Below are positions 23,966 through 34,174 of a DNA stretch of 64,000 nucleotides, in pieces. The notes beneath the pieces are model-generated. The model did not search any database. It saw only the letters and a program-made list of their open reading frames with translations, and was not told the origin of the DNA. The stretch spans positions 62,001 through 126,000 of the forward strand of contig NZ_JADKPR010000012.1 in the NCBI RefSeq assembly GCF_015351475.1. The letters run 5' to 3'. Origin of the DNA: Flavobacterium sp. HJJ. GTDB lineage: Bacteria; Bacteroidota; Bacteroidia; Flavobacteriales; Flavobacteriaceae. Both the position numbers and the translations under genes were made by a program. Numbering within the stretch: the first letter of the stretch is position 1; each line of letters begins with the position of its first letter.

Positions 23966-24851
23966 TCCAGTATTGCTTCATCCTACAGTGGATGGTTTGG
24001 GTATAAAACCTGACGGGATTTATGTAGATGTGACTTTTGGCGGCGGCGGTCATTCAAAAGAGATATTAAGAAGGCTGGGGCCTGATGGAAAATTGTTTGC
24101 TTTTGATCAGGATGAGGATGCTTTGGCAAATGCTTTGCCTGACGAAAGATTTACATTGATAAATGAGAATTTCAGATTTATAAAAAGGTTTTTGCGTTTT
24201 CATGGCGTGAAAGAAGTAGATGGAATTTTGGGAGATTTAGGCGTTTCTTCTCATCAGTTTGATGTGGCCGAAAGAGGTTTTTCGACCCGCTTTGATGCTG
24301 GACTGGATATGAGAATGAGTCAAAAGAATGACTTGAATGCGTATCGGGTGGTCAATGAATATGATGATGCCAATTTGCGAAGAGTATTCTTGGATTATGG
24401 TGAGTTGAAGAACGCACCAGCTTTGGCAAGAACAATTGTAGAGGCTAGAGAGCACCGTCCGATCAAAACAACTGAAGAATTGAAAGAGGTTTTGGCGAAA
24501 TATCTGCCTGAAAGACTTAGAAATAAAATTTTGGCACAAATCTATCAGGCAATCCGGATTGAAGTAAATCAGGAAATGGATGTCTTGAAAGAATTTTTAG
24601 AACAGTCTCTAGAGATTTTGAAACCGGGAGGAAGATTAAGCGTGATTTCCTATCATTCATTAGAAGATAGATTAGTAAAAAGATTCATAAAAAATGGAAT
24701 GTTCGAAGGAGAACCTGAACGTGATTTTTATGGTAATTTTTCTGTTCCATTTAATACGATAGGAAAATTGATAGTTCCAGATAACGAAGAAATAAAATTG
24801 AATAATAGAGCACGAAGCGCAAAACTGAGAATTGCAGAGAAAAAAGGGTGA
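23940..24851 (+). CDS. rsmH: 16S rRNA (cytosine1402-N4)-methyltransferase RsmH
   Basis: RsmH (MraW) methylates N4 of C1402 in 16S rRNA. The 303-residue protein has YVDVTFGGGGHSKEIL (SAM site), DLGVSSHQFD, RGFSTRFDAGLDMRM and SYHSLEDRLVKRF. Three in-frame ATGs (23940, 23946, 23952) are possible; family homology is certain only from MEYHNPVLL at 23952. All overlap the end of mraZ, suggesting translational coupling. Confidence 0.95.
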   Translation: MTMTMEYHNPVLLHPTVDGLGIKPDGIYVDVTFGGGGHSKEILRRLGPDGKLFAFDQDEDALANALPDERFTLINENFRFIKRFLRFHGVKEVDGILGDLGVSSHQFDVAERGFSTRFDAGLDMRMSQKNDLNAYRVVNEYDDANLRRVFLDYGELKNAPALARTIVEAREHRPIKTTEELKEVLAKYLPERLRNKILAQIYQAIRIEVNQEMDVLKEFLEQSLEILKPGGRLSVISYHSLEDRLVKRFIKNGMFEGEPERDFYGNFSVPFNTIGKLIVPDNEEIKLNNRARSAKLRIAEKKG

Positions 24852-24904
24852 GAAAGTTTAATTGTTTAAAATGATTTAAAAAGTTTAAAGAGGATGTGAA
24901 TTCT

Positions 24905-24948
24905 AGAGTTTGTAACTCATAATTCATAACTCATAATTCATAATTTAC
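24905..24948 (+). repeat. Tandem repeats before ftsL
   Basis: The 14-base unit AACTCATAATTCAT is repeated twice and then partially, ending just before the ftsL start codon at 24951. Confidence 0.6.
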
Positions 24949-24950
24949 TA

Positions 24951-25298
24951 ATGAAGGGTGGAATTTATAACATATTAAAAGCACAATATCTAATTGATGA
25001 TAACGCTGTCAAAAACTGGCGTTTTATTGTATTTGTGATTTTACTTGCTATAATAATGATTGCAAATACACAGCGTTATGAGCAAAAAGTGTTCAAGATT
25101 GTTGAATTGACAAATAGAGTGAAAGAACTGCGCTCTGAATTTGTAGACAGACGTTCGGAGCTGATGAAGCTTAAAATGGAATCTACGGTTTCGGCTAAAA
25201 TGGAAGAAAGACAAATTTTTCCATCAACCGTTCCTCCTGTAAAAATTGAAGTTAAAGAACCTGAAGAGAAAAATTTCTTAGAGAAGTTATGGCAGTAG
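24951..25298 (+). CDS. ftsL: FtsL-like cell division protein
   Basis: The 115-residue protein has a short cytoplasmic N-terminus, one transmembrane helix (about residues 24-40, FIVFVILLAIIMIAN) and a periplasmic heptad-rich helix (VELTNRVKELRSEFVDRRSEL). This topology, length and position between rsmH and ftsI identify FtsL, which works with FtsB and FtsQ to activate FtsWI. It overlaps ftsI by 10 bases. No separate ftsB is seen in the cluster. Confidence 0.88.
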   Translation: MKGGIYNILKAQYLIDDNAVKNWRFIVFVILLAIIMIANTQRYEQKVFKIVELTNRVKELRSEFVDRRSELMKLKMESTVSAKMEERQIFPSTVPPVKIEVKEPEEKNFLEKLWQ

Positions 25299-27289
25299 AA
25301 GATAAATATATATCCTATAGAACCTATCTGGTTGCCTTTTTCATCTTTTTGATGGCAATGGCTATTGCTGTTAAGCTGACTAATATTCAATGGGTGGATG
25401 GCGATCATTACAGGGAGCTGGCTAAAGAAAGAACAGTGAAGAATTTTGTTATTCCTGCCAATAAAGGAAATATCTATTCTGCAGATGGAAGTCTTTTGGC
25501 TACTTCAATTCCGAGTTATACAATTCGTTTTGATGCAGTTGCACCAAAAACAGAAGCTTTTGAAAAAAATGTAAAATTGCTTTCGGATTCATTGGGAATG
25601 ATGCTAAGAAAATCAAGCAGTACAATCCAAAATGAATTAAGGAAAGCCCGAGTTCATAAAAATAGATATTATTTGGTAGCCAAAGGGTTGAGTTTTACTC
25701 AATATATGAAGATAAAAGGATTTCCTCTTTTTAATTTGGGAGCTTATAAGGGAGGTGTCATAATTGAACAAAAAACAGTTCGCGAACATCCAATTGGACA
25801 AATAGCAGAACGTACCATTGGGTATGAAAGAAAATTAACTGGCTATTCAGATGGTAAAGGCATAGAGTGGGCTTATCGTGAATTCCTTAACGGTAAGGAC
25901 GGCAAAATATTAAAACAGAAAATTGCAAAAGGGCAATGGAAACCAATTCGAGATGTAAATGAAGTAGAACCTCAGGACGGTTACGATGTTATCTCGACTA
26001 TAGATGTTTACATTCAGGATATAGCGCATCATGCATTATTGAAACAACTGGAAGAATATGAAGCAGATCACGGCTGTGTTGTAGTTATGGAAACTAAAAC
26101 GGGTCAGGTAAAAGCGATTTCAAATTTGGGTAGAGCAAATGACGGGACTTATTATGAGACAACAAATTATGCTTATGCGGAGTCTCATGAACCTGGTTCT
26201 ACTTTTAAGTTGGTTGATTTAATTGCAATATTAGAAGACAAAGTAGCAGATACCAGTACTGTTTATGATAGTCATCGAGGTATAATTATCTATTCTGGCC
26301 GCAAAGTGAGAGATTCTCATGAAGGAGGCTATGGTAAAGTATCATTGGCCAGAGGTTTTGAGCTTTCTTCAAATACAGTTATGGTTCAGGCAGTATATAA
26401 TAATTATAAAAACAACCCGACAAGATTTGTGAATCACGTTAATTCATTTGGGCTGAATAAAAAATTAGGATTAGCTTTTAGAGGTGAAGGAGTTCCTTTT
26501 ATACCGCAGCCAGGCGATAAAAACTGGTCTAATATTTCGCTTCCGTGGATGGCATTTGGATATGGCGTTTCGGTTACGCCATTGCAGACATTGACATTTT
26601 ATAATGCGGTTGCAAATAATGGCGTGATGGTAAAACCAATGCTGGTAACAGAGATAAAAGCATGGGACAAAACCATAAAAAAATACAATACTGAAGTAAT
26701 GAATCCGAAGATCTGTTCTGATGAAACATTAAAAAAAGTTCAGGCTGTTCTTGAAAATGTGGTAAAAAAAGGTACTGGATCTAAATTATATTCTAAGGAT
26801 TTTTCGATGGCTGGTAAAACAGGTACAGCACAAATGAATTATGCTCAAAATGGAGGATTAGATAAGCATTATGCTTCGTCATTTGTGGGTTATTTTCCAG
26901 CGGATAATCCTAAATATTCTTGTATTGTAGTGGTTCATAAGCCTAATACATCAAACAATAATTATTATGGTGCCGATGTTGCCGGGCCTGTATTTAAAAG
27001 GATAGCTCAAAAAATATTTACTGATACGCCTTCAACGAATGTTATTAAAAAATTGGATCGTCCAAATCCTATACAGGAAAGCAGTTACAATGCTTACTAT
27101 ACAAAGGTGCAAAAAAAGCATAATGTAATTCCAAATGTAAAAGGGATGTCAGGTATGGATGCAGTTGCTTTATTGGAGAATTTAGGGTTAAAGGTAAAGG
27201 CTATTGGAGTTGGAAAAGTTAAAAAACAATCGCTCCAGGCTGGTCAGAATATTGTAAAAAATTCATCAATTCTATTGGAATTATCATGA
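25289..27289 (+). CDS. ftsI: Peptidoglycan D,D-transpeptidase FtsI (PBP3) with PASTA domain
   Basis: FtsI makes septal peptidoglycan cross-links. The 666-residue protein has an N-terminal membrane anchor (about residues 12-30), a PBP dimerisation domain with the RTVKNFVIPANKGNIYSADG motif, and a transpeptidase domain with SxxK (PGSTFK), SSN and KTGTAQ. The last about 60 residues form a PASTA domain (IPNVKGMSGMDAVALLENLG), as is typical of Bacteroidota and Gram-positive homologues but not of enterobacterial FtsI. The start lies inside ftsL and the end overlaps murE by four bases. Confidence 0.95.
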   Translation: MAVEDKYISYRTYLVAFFIFLMAMAIAVKLTNIQWVDGDHYRELAKERTVKNFVIPANKGNIYSADGSLLATSIPSYTIRFDAVAPKTEAFEKNVKLLSDSLGMMLRKSSSTIQNELRKARVHKNRYYLVAKGLSFTQYMKIKGFPLFNLGAYKGGVIIEQKTVREHPIGQIAERTIGYERKLTGYSDGKGIEWAYREFLNGKDGKILKQKIAKGQWKPIRDVNEVEPQDGYDVISTIDVYIQDIAHHALLKQLEEYEADHGCVVVMETKTGQVKAISNLGRANDGTYYETTNYAYAESHEPGSTFKLVDLIAILEDKVADTSTVYDSHRGIIIYSGRKVRDSHEGGYGKVSLARGFELSSNTVMVQAVYNNYKNNPTRFVNHVNSFGLNKKLGLAFRGEGVPFIPQPGDKNWSNISLPWMAFGYGVSVTPLQTLTFYNAVANNGVMVKPMLVTEIKAWDKTIKKYNTEVMNPKICSDETLKKVQAVLENVVKKGTGSKLYSKDFSMAGKTGTAQMNYAQNGGLDKHYASSFVGYFPADNPKYSCIVVVHKPNTSNNNYYGADVAGPVFKRIAQKIFTDTPSTNVIKKLDRPNPIQESSYNAYYTKVQKKHNVIPNVKGMSGMDAVALLENLGLKVKAIGVGKVKKQSLQAGQNIVKNSSILLELS

Positions 27290-28749
27290 GCATATTAAAA
27301 GACATATTATATAAAGTGGCGATAGAATCTGTAACGGGTTCTACAGAAATTGCTATTAATCAGCTGCATTTCGATTCAAGAAAAATTGAGGCAGATGATG
27401 TTTTTGTGGCGATTCGAGGTACTATTTCTGACGGGCATGATTTTATTGAAAAAGCAATCGGTCTAGGCGCGGTGGCAATTATCTGCGATACGCTTCCAGA
27501 AAATCTGATAAATGGAATAACCTATGTCTGCGTAAAAGATACGAATACAGCCTTGGCTTTTATGGCGGCTAATTTTTATGGTGACCCTTCGCAAAAGCTG
27601 CAGCTAATTGGTATTACAGGGACAAATGGTAAAACTACTATTGCTTCACTGCTGTATCAATTATTTAAAAAAGCAGGCTTTAAGGTAGGATTACTGTCTA
27701 CAGTAAAGATTTTGGTTGATGAAACAGAGCACAAAGCCACGCATACAACGCCAGATTCTATTACGATCAATTATTTTCTTAATGAGATGATTGAGGCTGG
27801 TGTTGAGTATTGTTTTATGGAAGTAAGTTCGCATGGAATTCATCAAAAACGTACTGAAGGATTGCATTTTAGAGGAGGGATATTTACAAATCTGTCCCAT
27901 GATCATCTGGATTATCATCCAACGTTTGCCGAATATAGAGATGTAAAGAAATCTTTTTTTGATCATTTGCCTAGTTCTGCTTTTGCATTGACTAATAGTG
28001 ATGACAAAAATGGTCCGGTAATGCTTCAAAACACTACTGCCCGAAAATTAACATACGCTTTAAAAACATATGCTGATTACAAAGCACAAATTCTGGAGAA
28101 TCAATTGTCTGGTCTGCTTTTGAAAATAAACGGCAACGAAGTCTGGGTAAAACTGATTGGAAATTTTAATGCATATAATCTTTTGGCAATTTACGGAACT
28201 GCTGTCGAGCTGGGCTTGGACAGTTTTGAAGTGCTTCGATTGATGTCAGAATTGGAAAGCGTTTCAGGAAGATTTCAATATATAGTTTCTAATGCAAATA
28301 TTACGGCTATTGTCGATTATGCACACACGCCGGATGCTCTCGAAAATGTTTTAAATACCATTAATGAGGTACGTACTAAAAACGAGCAATTAATAACTGT
28401 TGTGGGCTGCGGAGGGAATAGGGATACTGCAAAACGTCCGGTTATGGCCAATATTGCAACGGAATTGAGTGATAAAGTAATCTTGACTTCAGATAATCCA
28501 AGAAATGAAGAACCGGAAACAATTATCCATGAAATGGAAAAAGGGATCCAGGCTCAAAATTTCAAGAAAGTGCTGTCAATTACAGATAGACTGCAAGCTA
28601 TCAAAACGGCTTGTCAATTAGCACAGCCAAACGATATTATATTGATTGCTGGTAAAGGGCACGAAACTTATCAGGAGATCAAAGGGGTACGTCATGATTT
28701 TGATGACATGAAAAATGTAAAAGAAATTTTAAATCAACTATTAAAATAA
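27286..28749 (+). CDS. murE: UDP-MurNAc-tripeptide synthetase MurE
   Basis: MurE adds the third amino acid to UDP-MurNAc-L-Ala-D-Glu in the cytoplasm. The 487-residue protein has the ATP loop [19 protein letters not shown], and [14 protein letters not shown]. The specificity motif is DNPR ([10 protein letters not shown]), which indicates meso-diaminopimelate rather than lysine. The start overlaps ftsI by four bases and mraY follows after seven. Confidence 0.96.
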   Translation: MSILKDILYKVAIESVTGSTEIAINQLHFDSRKIEADDVFVAIRGTISDGHDFIEKAIGLGAVAIICDTLPENLINGITYVCVKDTNTALAFMAANFYGDPSQKLQLIGITGTNGKTTIASLLYQLFKKAGFKVGLLSTVKILVDETEHKATHTTPDSITINYFLNEMIEAGVEYCFMEVSSHGIHQKRTEGLHFRGGIFTNLSHDHLDYHPTFAEYRDVKKSFFDHLPSSAFALTNSDDKNGPVMLQNTTARKLTYALKTYADYKAQILENQLSGLLLKINGNEVWVKLIGNFNAYNLLAIYGTAVELGLDSFEVLRLMSELESVSGRFQYIVSNANITAIVDYAHTPDALENVLNTINEVRTKNEQLITVVGCGGNRDTAKRPVMANIATELSDKVILTSDNPRNEEPETIIHEMEKGIQAQNFKKVLSITDRLQAIKTACQLAQPNDIILIAGKGHETYQEIKGVRHDFDDMKNVKEILNQLLK

Positions 28750-28756
28750 AAACAAT

Positions 28757-29989
28757 ATGCTATACTATTTATTTCAATATTTAGACAAAGTAATGGATGT
28801 TCCTGGAGCAGGGGTTTTTCAATACATCACTTTTAGATCTTCTTTAGCTTTATTGTTATCATTGTTGTTGTCTACTATTTATGGGAAGCGAATAATTAGT
28901 TTTTTAAGCAGACAGCAGGTTGGTGAAACAGTACGTGAACTTGGATTGGCAGGTCAAAATGAAAAAGCGGGTACGCCTACCATGGGAGGTATCATTATCA
29001 TTTTTGCAACTCTTGTTCCTGTTATGCTTTTTGCAAAACTGCATAATATCTATATTGTTTTATTAATAGTTACCACCTTGTGGATGGGAGTTATTGGTTT
29101 TATTGATGATTATATTAAAATATTCAAGAAAGATAAACAAGGTCTTAAAGGTATTTTTAAAGTCTTTGGTCAGGTAGGTTTAGGAATAATTGTTGGTTCT
29201 GTGCTTTATTTTAGCCCAGCAGTTACTGTCAGAACCGATACAGGAAAAAGTGATGTTTTTAAAGCAATTACAACCGAAAATGTAATTAAGCAGGCTCCTG
29301 TTGAAGAGAAATCTACAGCTACAACTATCCCTTTCTTCAAAAATAACGAGTTTGATTATGCCGAGGTATTAGCTTGGACAGGCGAGGGCTACGAAAAATG
29401 GGCTTGGTTAATCTTTATACCAGTAGTGGTTTTTATTATTACTGCAGTTTCAAATGGAGCTAATTTAACAGACGGTATCGATGGTTTGGCAGCGGGAACT
29501 TCTGCAGTGTCCGTTTTTGCTCTTATGATTTTTACGTTTGTTTCGGGAAATATTATTTTTTCTAATTATCTGAATATAATGTATATACCAAACTCTGGAG
29601 AGATGACGGTATTTATAGCTTCCTTCCTTGGAGCATTAATTGGTTTTCTTTGGTACAATTCCTATCCGGCTTCGGTTTTCATGGGGGATACGGGAAGTCT
29701 AACCATTGGAGGTATTATTGCGGTACTGGCAATTGCTGTCCGCAAGGAAATGCTTATTCCTTTATTCTGCGGAATCTTTTTGGTCGAAAATTTTTCGGTT
29801 GTGCTGCAGGTGAGCTATTTCAAATACACCAAAAAACGTTTTGGCGAAGGACGCAGAATCTTTTTGATGGCACCTCTTCATCATCACTATCAAAAGAAAG
29901 GTTATCATGAAAGTAAGATAGTCACACGGTTTTGGGTAGTTGCAATTATGCTGGCCATTCTGTCTATTGTCACACTGAAACTGAGATAA
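28757..29989 (+). CDS. mraY: Phospho-MurNAc-pentapeptide translocase MraY
   Basis: MraY transfers phospho-MurNAc-pentapeptide to undecaprenyl phosphate, giving lipid I. The 410-residue polytopic protein has [20 protein letters not shown] (Asp pair), [12 protein letters not shown] and [12 protein letters not shown]. It is about 50 residues longer than the E. coli enzyme because of a hydrophilic insert near residues 155-205 ([18 protein letters not shown] onward), as commonly seen in Bacteroidota. It lies 7 bases after murE and 3 before murD. Confidence 0.96.
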   Translation: MLYYLFQYLDKVMDVPGAGVFQYITFRSSLALLLSLLLSTIYGKRIISFLSRQQVGETVRELGLAGQNEKAGTPTMGGIIIIFATLVPVMLFAKLHNIYIVLLIVTTLWMGVIGFIDDYIKIFKKDKQGLKGIFKVFGQVGLGIIVGSVLYFSPAVTVRTDTGKSDVFKAITTENVIKQAPVEEKSTATTIPFFKNNEFDYAEVLAWTGEGYEKWAWLIFIPVVVFIITAVSNGANLTDGIDGLAAGTSAVSVFALMIFTFVSGNIIFSNYLNIMYIPNSGEMTVFIASFLGALIGFLWYNSYPASVFMGDTGSLTIGGIIAVLAIAVRKEMLIPLFCGIFLVENFSVVLQVSYFKYTKKRFGEGRRIFLMAPLHHHYQKKGYHESKIVTRFWVVAIMLAILSIVTLKLR

Positions 29990-29992
29990 TAT

Positions 29993-31324
29993 ATGAGGCT
30001 GGTAATATTAGGAGGAGGAGAAAGCGGTGTAGGTACTGCTATCCTTGGTAAGAAACAGGGTTATGATGTTTTTGTTTCTGATTTTGGAAAAATAAAAGAC
30101 AGTTATAAAGAAGTACTGGTTATTAATGAAATAGCCTGGGAAGAAGAAAAGCATACTGAGGAATTGATTCTGAATGCTGATGTTGTGATGAAGAGTCCGG
30201 GTATTCCAGATAAATCACCCATTGTAAAGCAATTAAAGAGTAAAGGTGTTTCTATAATTTCTGAGATTGAATTTGCGGCCGCTTTTACAAACGCAGTAAC
30301 TATTGGAATTACTGGAAGCAACGGTAAAACTACAACTACAATGTTAACACATCATGTGTTAAAATCAGCAGGGCTGAATGTAGGATTAGCCGGAAATGTT
30401 GGTAAAAGTTTTGCCTGGCAGGTGGCAGATAATAATTATGATTACTATGTTATTGAGTTAAGCAGTTTTCAGCTGGACGGCATTGTGAATTTTAAACCGC
30501 ATGTTGCAGTAATAACAAATATAAGTCCGGATCATTTGGATCGCTACGATTACAAATATCAAAATTATATTGATTCAAAGTTCAGAATTACAATGAATCA
30601 GACCGAGGAAGATTTCCTTATTTATGATGCAAATGATGAGGCCATTTTAGAATGGTTAAAGAATAATACAGTAAGAGCTAAATTAATTCCTTTTTCGTTA
30701 ACCGATGAATATAGCGAAGGAGCGTTTATAAAAAATAACACAATGGAAGTTAAAATCAATACAGAAGAGTTTACAATGGATACAGAACATATTTCATTAG
30801 AAGGAAAACATAATTTGAAAAATGCCATGGCAGCAAGTTCAGTTGCCAATATTTTGAAAATTAGAAAAAGTACTATTCGTGAAAGCATGTCCGATTTCCA
30901 AGGTGTTGAGCATCGTTTAGAGAAAGTACTCAAAATTCAGAATGTTCAGTATATAAATGATTCTAAAGCTACCAATGTGAACTCTGTATTTTTTGCTTTG
31001 GAAAGCATGAATTCGCCGACTGTCTGGATTGTTGGGGGTGTTGATAAAGGGAATGACTATCATGAATTAATGTCACTTGTACGTGAGAAAGTAAAAGCTA
31101 TTATTTGTTTAGGAATCGATAATAAAAAAATTATTGATGCGTTCGGCAGTGTGGTCGATATTATGGTAGAAGTAGACAATATGAACGAAGCTGTAAAAAT
31201 GGCACAGCGTTTATCCGAAAAAGGCGATACTGTTTTATTGTCACCGGCATGCGCAAGTTTTGATTTGTTTGAAAGCTATGAAGATAGAGGGAAACAATTT
31301 AAGCAAGCGGTTAAAAATTTATAA
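29993..31324 (+). CDS. murD: UDP-MurNAc-L-alanine:D-glutamate ligase MurD
   Basis: MurD adds D-Glu to UDP-MurNAc-L-Ala. The 443-residue protein has an N-terminal nucleotide fold (LVILGGGESGVGTAILG), the Mur ligase ATP loop GITGSNGKTTTT, ISPDHLDRYDY, EHRLEKV and NDSKATNVNSVFFALES, and ends with LLSPACASFDLFESYEDRG. All are standard for MurD. It lies 3 bases after mraY. Confidence 0.96.
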   Translation: MRLVILGGGESGVGTAILGKKQGYDVFVSDFGKIKDSYKEVLVINEIAWEEEKHTEELILNADVVMKSPGIPDKSPIVKQLKSKGVSIISEIEFAAAFTNAVTIGITGSNGKTTTTMLTHHVLKSAGLNVGLAGNVGKSFAWQVADNNYDYYVIELSSFQLDGIVNFKPHVAVITNISPDHLDRYDYKYQNYIDSKFRITMNQTEEDFLIYDANDEAILEWLKNNTVRAKLIPFSLTDEYSEGAFIKNNTMEVKINTEEFTMDTEHISLEGKHNLKNAMAASSVANILKIRKSTIRESMSDFQGVEHRLEKVLKIQNVQYINDSKATNVNSVFFALESMNSPTVWIVGGVDKGNDYHELMSLVREKVKAIICLGIDNKKIIDAFGSVVDIMVEVDNMNEAVKMAQRLSEKGDTVLLSPACASFDLFESYEDRGKQFKQAVKNL

Positions 31325-31335
31325 AATAGTTTAAG

Positions 31336-31373
31336 GTTTAAAGTTTAATGTCGCAAAATTTTAAACTTTAAAC
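31336..31373 (+). repeat. 13-bp inverted repeat between murD and ftsW
   Basis: GTTTAAAGTTTAA (31336-31348) is exactly complementary to TTAAACTTTAAAC (31361-31373) with a 12-base loop. There is no T-run, so it is not a typical terminator. It could stabilise the mRNA, mark a processing site or be a protein-binding site. Confidence 0.55.
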
Positions 31374-31396
31374 AATGAAAACATTAAACAAAAAAA

Positions 31397-32716
31397 ATGA
31401 AAGAGCTAATTAGCAAGTTAAAAGGAGATAAAGGGATTTGGTCATTTGTGGCCTTATTAGCCCTGTTTTCTTTTATGCCTGTTTTTAGCGCCAGTAGTAA
31501 TTTGGCTTATTTAGGTCATGGTACTGGAAATACTTTGGGTTATCTGGTAAAACATTTTTTGCATATCTGCTTTGGTTTTGCAATCATTTTTTGGGTACAC
31601 AATGTACCATATCATTATTTTAGAGGAATTTCGAAAGTAGGATTGCCTATAGTTTGGGTTTTATTAGCTTATACTTTAATTAAAGGAACAGTAATTGCTG
31701 GTGCAAATGCCAGTAGGTGGATTCAGATTCCGTTCGTGGGACTTTCTTTTCAGACATCTACTTTGGCTGCTATTATTTTGTTTGTTTTCGTAGCTCGTTA
31801 TTTGTCTAAAAGCAGAGAAGAACCAATTACATTCAAAACTTCATTTATTGAGCTTTGGATCCCTGTTTTTATAACATTAATGTTTATTCTTCCAGGTAAT
31901 TTTTCTACTACGGCTCTGATTTTTTCTATGGTTGTTATGCTTGTATTTATTGGAAAATACCCAATAAAATATATATCTTATATCATAGGTTTAGGAGTAG
32001 TGTTTTTGACACTCTTTATTATAATCGGTAAAAATTTTCCTGAGGCCAAATTTTTTAATAGAGTCAGCACTTGGGAAAGCAGATATGAAGATTTTACCAC
32101 CAATAAGCCAGATGAGGACGATTATCAAATAGAAAAGGCCAAAATTGCTATAGCTTCCGGTCAGATATATGGTTTAGGGCCTGGTAAAAGTGTTCAGAAA
32201 AACTTCCTGCCTCAATCTTCTTCCGATTTTATTTATGCCATTATCGTTGAAGAATACGGATTAGTAGGTGGTTTAGGGGTTTTGGTTTTGTACCTGCTTT
32301 TGCTATTTAGATTTGTCGTTGCTTCTCATAAAGCGAACACTCTTTTTGGGAAATTAGTGGTAATTGGATTAGGTTTTCCAATGATTTTTCAGGCCATGAT
32401 TAATATGGCAGTTGCCGTTGAATTATTGCCGGTTACGGGGCAGACCCTGCCTCTGATAAGCAGCGGAGGAAGTTCTATCTGGATGACTTGTTTTGGGCTT
32501 GGAATTATTTTAAGTGTGACCAAAAAAGAAGAAGAAATTGCTCAGGAAAAATTAGATAAAGAAAAAAGAGAAGAGATTCTTCAAAAGCTTATAGACCGAG
32601 AAATGGAAGCAGATCTCGCGGAAGCAGATTTAAAAAATGGTAATGATAATTTTGATACAGGTAATTATTCGATTACGGATAATTCAAATAATCCAATGAA
32701 TGCAGTGCTGAAATAA
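31397..32716 (+). CDS. ftsW: Septal peptidoglycan polymerase FtsW (SEDS family)
   Basis: SEDS proteins polymerise glycan strands from lipid II together with a class B PBP. The 439-residue protein has about ten transmembrane segments, and the SEDS hallmarks YGLGPGKSVQKNFLPQSSSDFIYAIIVEE and TGQTLPLISSGGSS. A charged cytoplasmic tail (EEEIAQEKLDKEKREEIL) follows. Position in the dcw cluster, near ftsI, supports FtsW over RodA. Confidence 0.93.
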   Translation: MKELISKLKGDKGIWSFVALLALFSFMPVFSASSNLAYLGHGTGNTLGYLVKHFLHICFGFAIIFWVHNVPYHYFRGISKVGLPIVWVLLAYTLIKGTVIAGANASRWIQIPFVGLSFQTSTLAAIILFVFVARYLSKSREEPITFKTSFIELWIPVFITLMFILPGNFSTTALIFSMVVMLVFIGKYPIKYISYIIGLGVVFLTLFIIIGKNFPEAKFFNRVSTWESRYEDFTTNKPDEDDYQIEKAKIAIASGQIYGLGPGKSVQKNFLPQSSSDFIYAIIVEEYGLVGGLGVLVLYLLLLFRFVVASHKANTLFGKLVVIGLGFPMIFQAMINMAVAVELLPVTGQTLPLISSGGSSIWMTCFGLGIILSVTKKEEEIAQEKLDKEKREEILQKLIDREMEADLAEADLKNGNDNFDTGNYSITDNSNNPMNAVLK

Positions 32717-32795
32717 TTGGTTTTATTAGTGTGTAATGTAATAATGCAGTCCGTTACAATTTAGTATTAAAAGACGCAACTTAGAAATTTTCAAA

Positions 32796-33884
32796 ATGAC
32801 AAAGCATAAATTTATCTTAAGCGGAGGCGGTACCGGAGGTCATATTTATCCAGCCATTGCAATCGCAAATGAATTGAAATCCCGTTTTCCGGATGCTGAG
32901 ATTTTGTTTGTTGGTGCCAAAGACAAAATGGAGATGCAGAAAGTACCTCAGGCGGGTTATGAAATTAAAGGGCTTTGGATAGCTGGTTTACAGAGGAAAA
33001 TAACCTTTCAGAATGCAATGCTGCCATTGAAGTTTATTGACAGTTTATGGAAATCGAGAAAAATCATCAAGCAGTTCAAACCTGATGTGGTTATTGGAAC
33101 AGGAGGTTTTGCCAGTGGGCCATTATTGAAAATGGCTAACAGTATGAATATTCCAACAGTTATTCAGGAACAAAATTCCTATCCTGGAATCACTAATAAG
33201 CTGCTGAGTAAAAAGGCAAACAGTATTTGTGTTGCATACGAGCATTTGGAAAGATTTTTCCCTCAGGATAAAATAACGTTAACAGGGAATCCCGTTCGTC
33301 AGGATTTATTGGATATAGAGTCTAAAAGAGAGGAAGCTATTGCGCATTTTAAATTAGACAGAAATAAAAAAACATTATTGATCCTGGGCGGAAGTCTTGG
33401 AGCCAGAAGAATCAACCAGTTAATCGAAAAGCAGCTGGATAAATTACTTTCGTTAAATGTTCAGGTTATCTGGCAGTGCGGGAAATTTTATTTGGAAGAT
33501 TATAAAAAATACAATCAGTACAATGTTCAGGTAATGGCTTTTATTGAGAGAATGGATTTGGTTTATGCGGCTTCAGATGTTGTGATTTCCAGAGCTGGCG
33601 CGTCTTCGGTTTCGGAGCTGTGCATAGTGGGAAAACCAGTAATTTTTATTCCGTCTCCTAATGTAGCCGAAGATCATCAGACTAAAAATGCTCAGGCAAT
33701 TGTAGATAAAAAAGGAGCAATTTTACTCAAAGAATCGCAACTGGATGACGACTTCAGTCTGGTTTTTGAATCTTTGATTAAAGATCCAGGAAAGCAAGAG
33801 CAGTTAAGCCAGAATATTAAGCTGCTGGCCAGACCAAATGCAACAGTGCAAATCGTGGATGAGATAGTGAAATTGATAAAATAA
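32796..33884 (+). CDS. murG: UDP-GlcNAc:lipid I GlcNAc transferase MurG
   Basis: MurG converts lipid I to lipid II on the inner face of the membrane. The 362-residue protein starts with [18 protein letters not shown], and has [43 protein letters not shown] and [12 protein letters not shown], as expected for a GT28 enzyme. A 59-residue membrane protein gene follows after three bases. Confidence 0.96.
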   Translation: MTKHKFILSGGGTGGHIYPAIAIANELKSRFPDAEILFVGAKDKMEMQKVPQAGYEIKGLWIAGLQRKITFQNAMLPLKFIDSLWKSRKIIKQFKPDVVIGTGGFASGPLLKMANSMNIPTVIQEQNSYPGITNKLLSKKANSICVAYEHLERFFPQDKITLTGNPVRQDLLDIESKREEAIAHFKLDRNKKTLLILGGSLGARRINQLIEKQLDKLLSLNVQVIWQCGKFYLEDYKKYNQYNVQVMAFIERMDLVYAASDVVISRAGASSVSELCIVGKPVIFIPSPNVAEDHQTKNAQAIVDKKGAILLKESQLDDDFSLVFESLIKDPGKQEQLSQNIKLLARPNATVQIVDEIVKLIK

Positions 33885-33887
33885 AAA

Positions 33888-34067
33888 ATGGATTTTGATT
33901 ATTTTATTCGAGGAATAATATTTGTTCTATTAGGTGTTTTATTTGTTTGTTATGTTTTTTACAAAAGAAAAAAAGAAAAAAGTTATAAAGCTTGTTTAAT
34001 AAGTGGATTTGGATTAGTTATTTTTGGATTGTATCTGATTTTGGAATCATTTATAGATCAATTTTAG
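33888..34067 (+). CDS. Small two-helix membrane protein in the dcw cluster
   Basis: A 59-codon frame starts three bases after the murG stop. It encodes MDFDYFIRGIIFVLLGVLFV, then a basic turn (YKRKKEKSYK, about residues 25-34), then a second hydrophobic helix (LISGFGLVIFGLYLILES). The two helices, a positive cytoplasmic loop, tight spacing to murG and a clean stop all suggest a real gene co-expressed with the cluster. Both termini would face the periplasm by the positive-inside rule. I do not recognise the family. It falls below common gene-length cutoffs and may be left unannotated in related genomes. Confidence 0.65.
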   Translation: MDFDYFIRGIIFVLLGVLFVCYVFYKRKKEKSYKACLISGFGLVIFGLYLILESFIDQF

Positions 34068-34081
34068 ATAAAGTATAATTT

Positions 34082-34171
34082 TTAAAACATAGATAAATAT
34101 AAAGTTAAAGATTTTAAAAAGTTTTAGTTAAAGACTTTAGAAACTTTTGACTTTAAGACATTAAGACTTAA
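34082..34171 (+). repeat. AT-rich imperfect repeats before murC
   Basis: Variants of TTTTAGTTAAAGA, ACTTTAGAAAC and ACTTTAAGACATTAAGAC recur up to three bases before the murC start codon at 34175. The pattern is like that before dnaG. Confidence 0.5.
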
Positions 34172-34174
34172 AAT

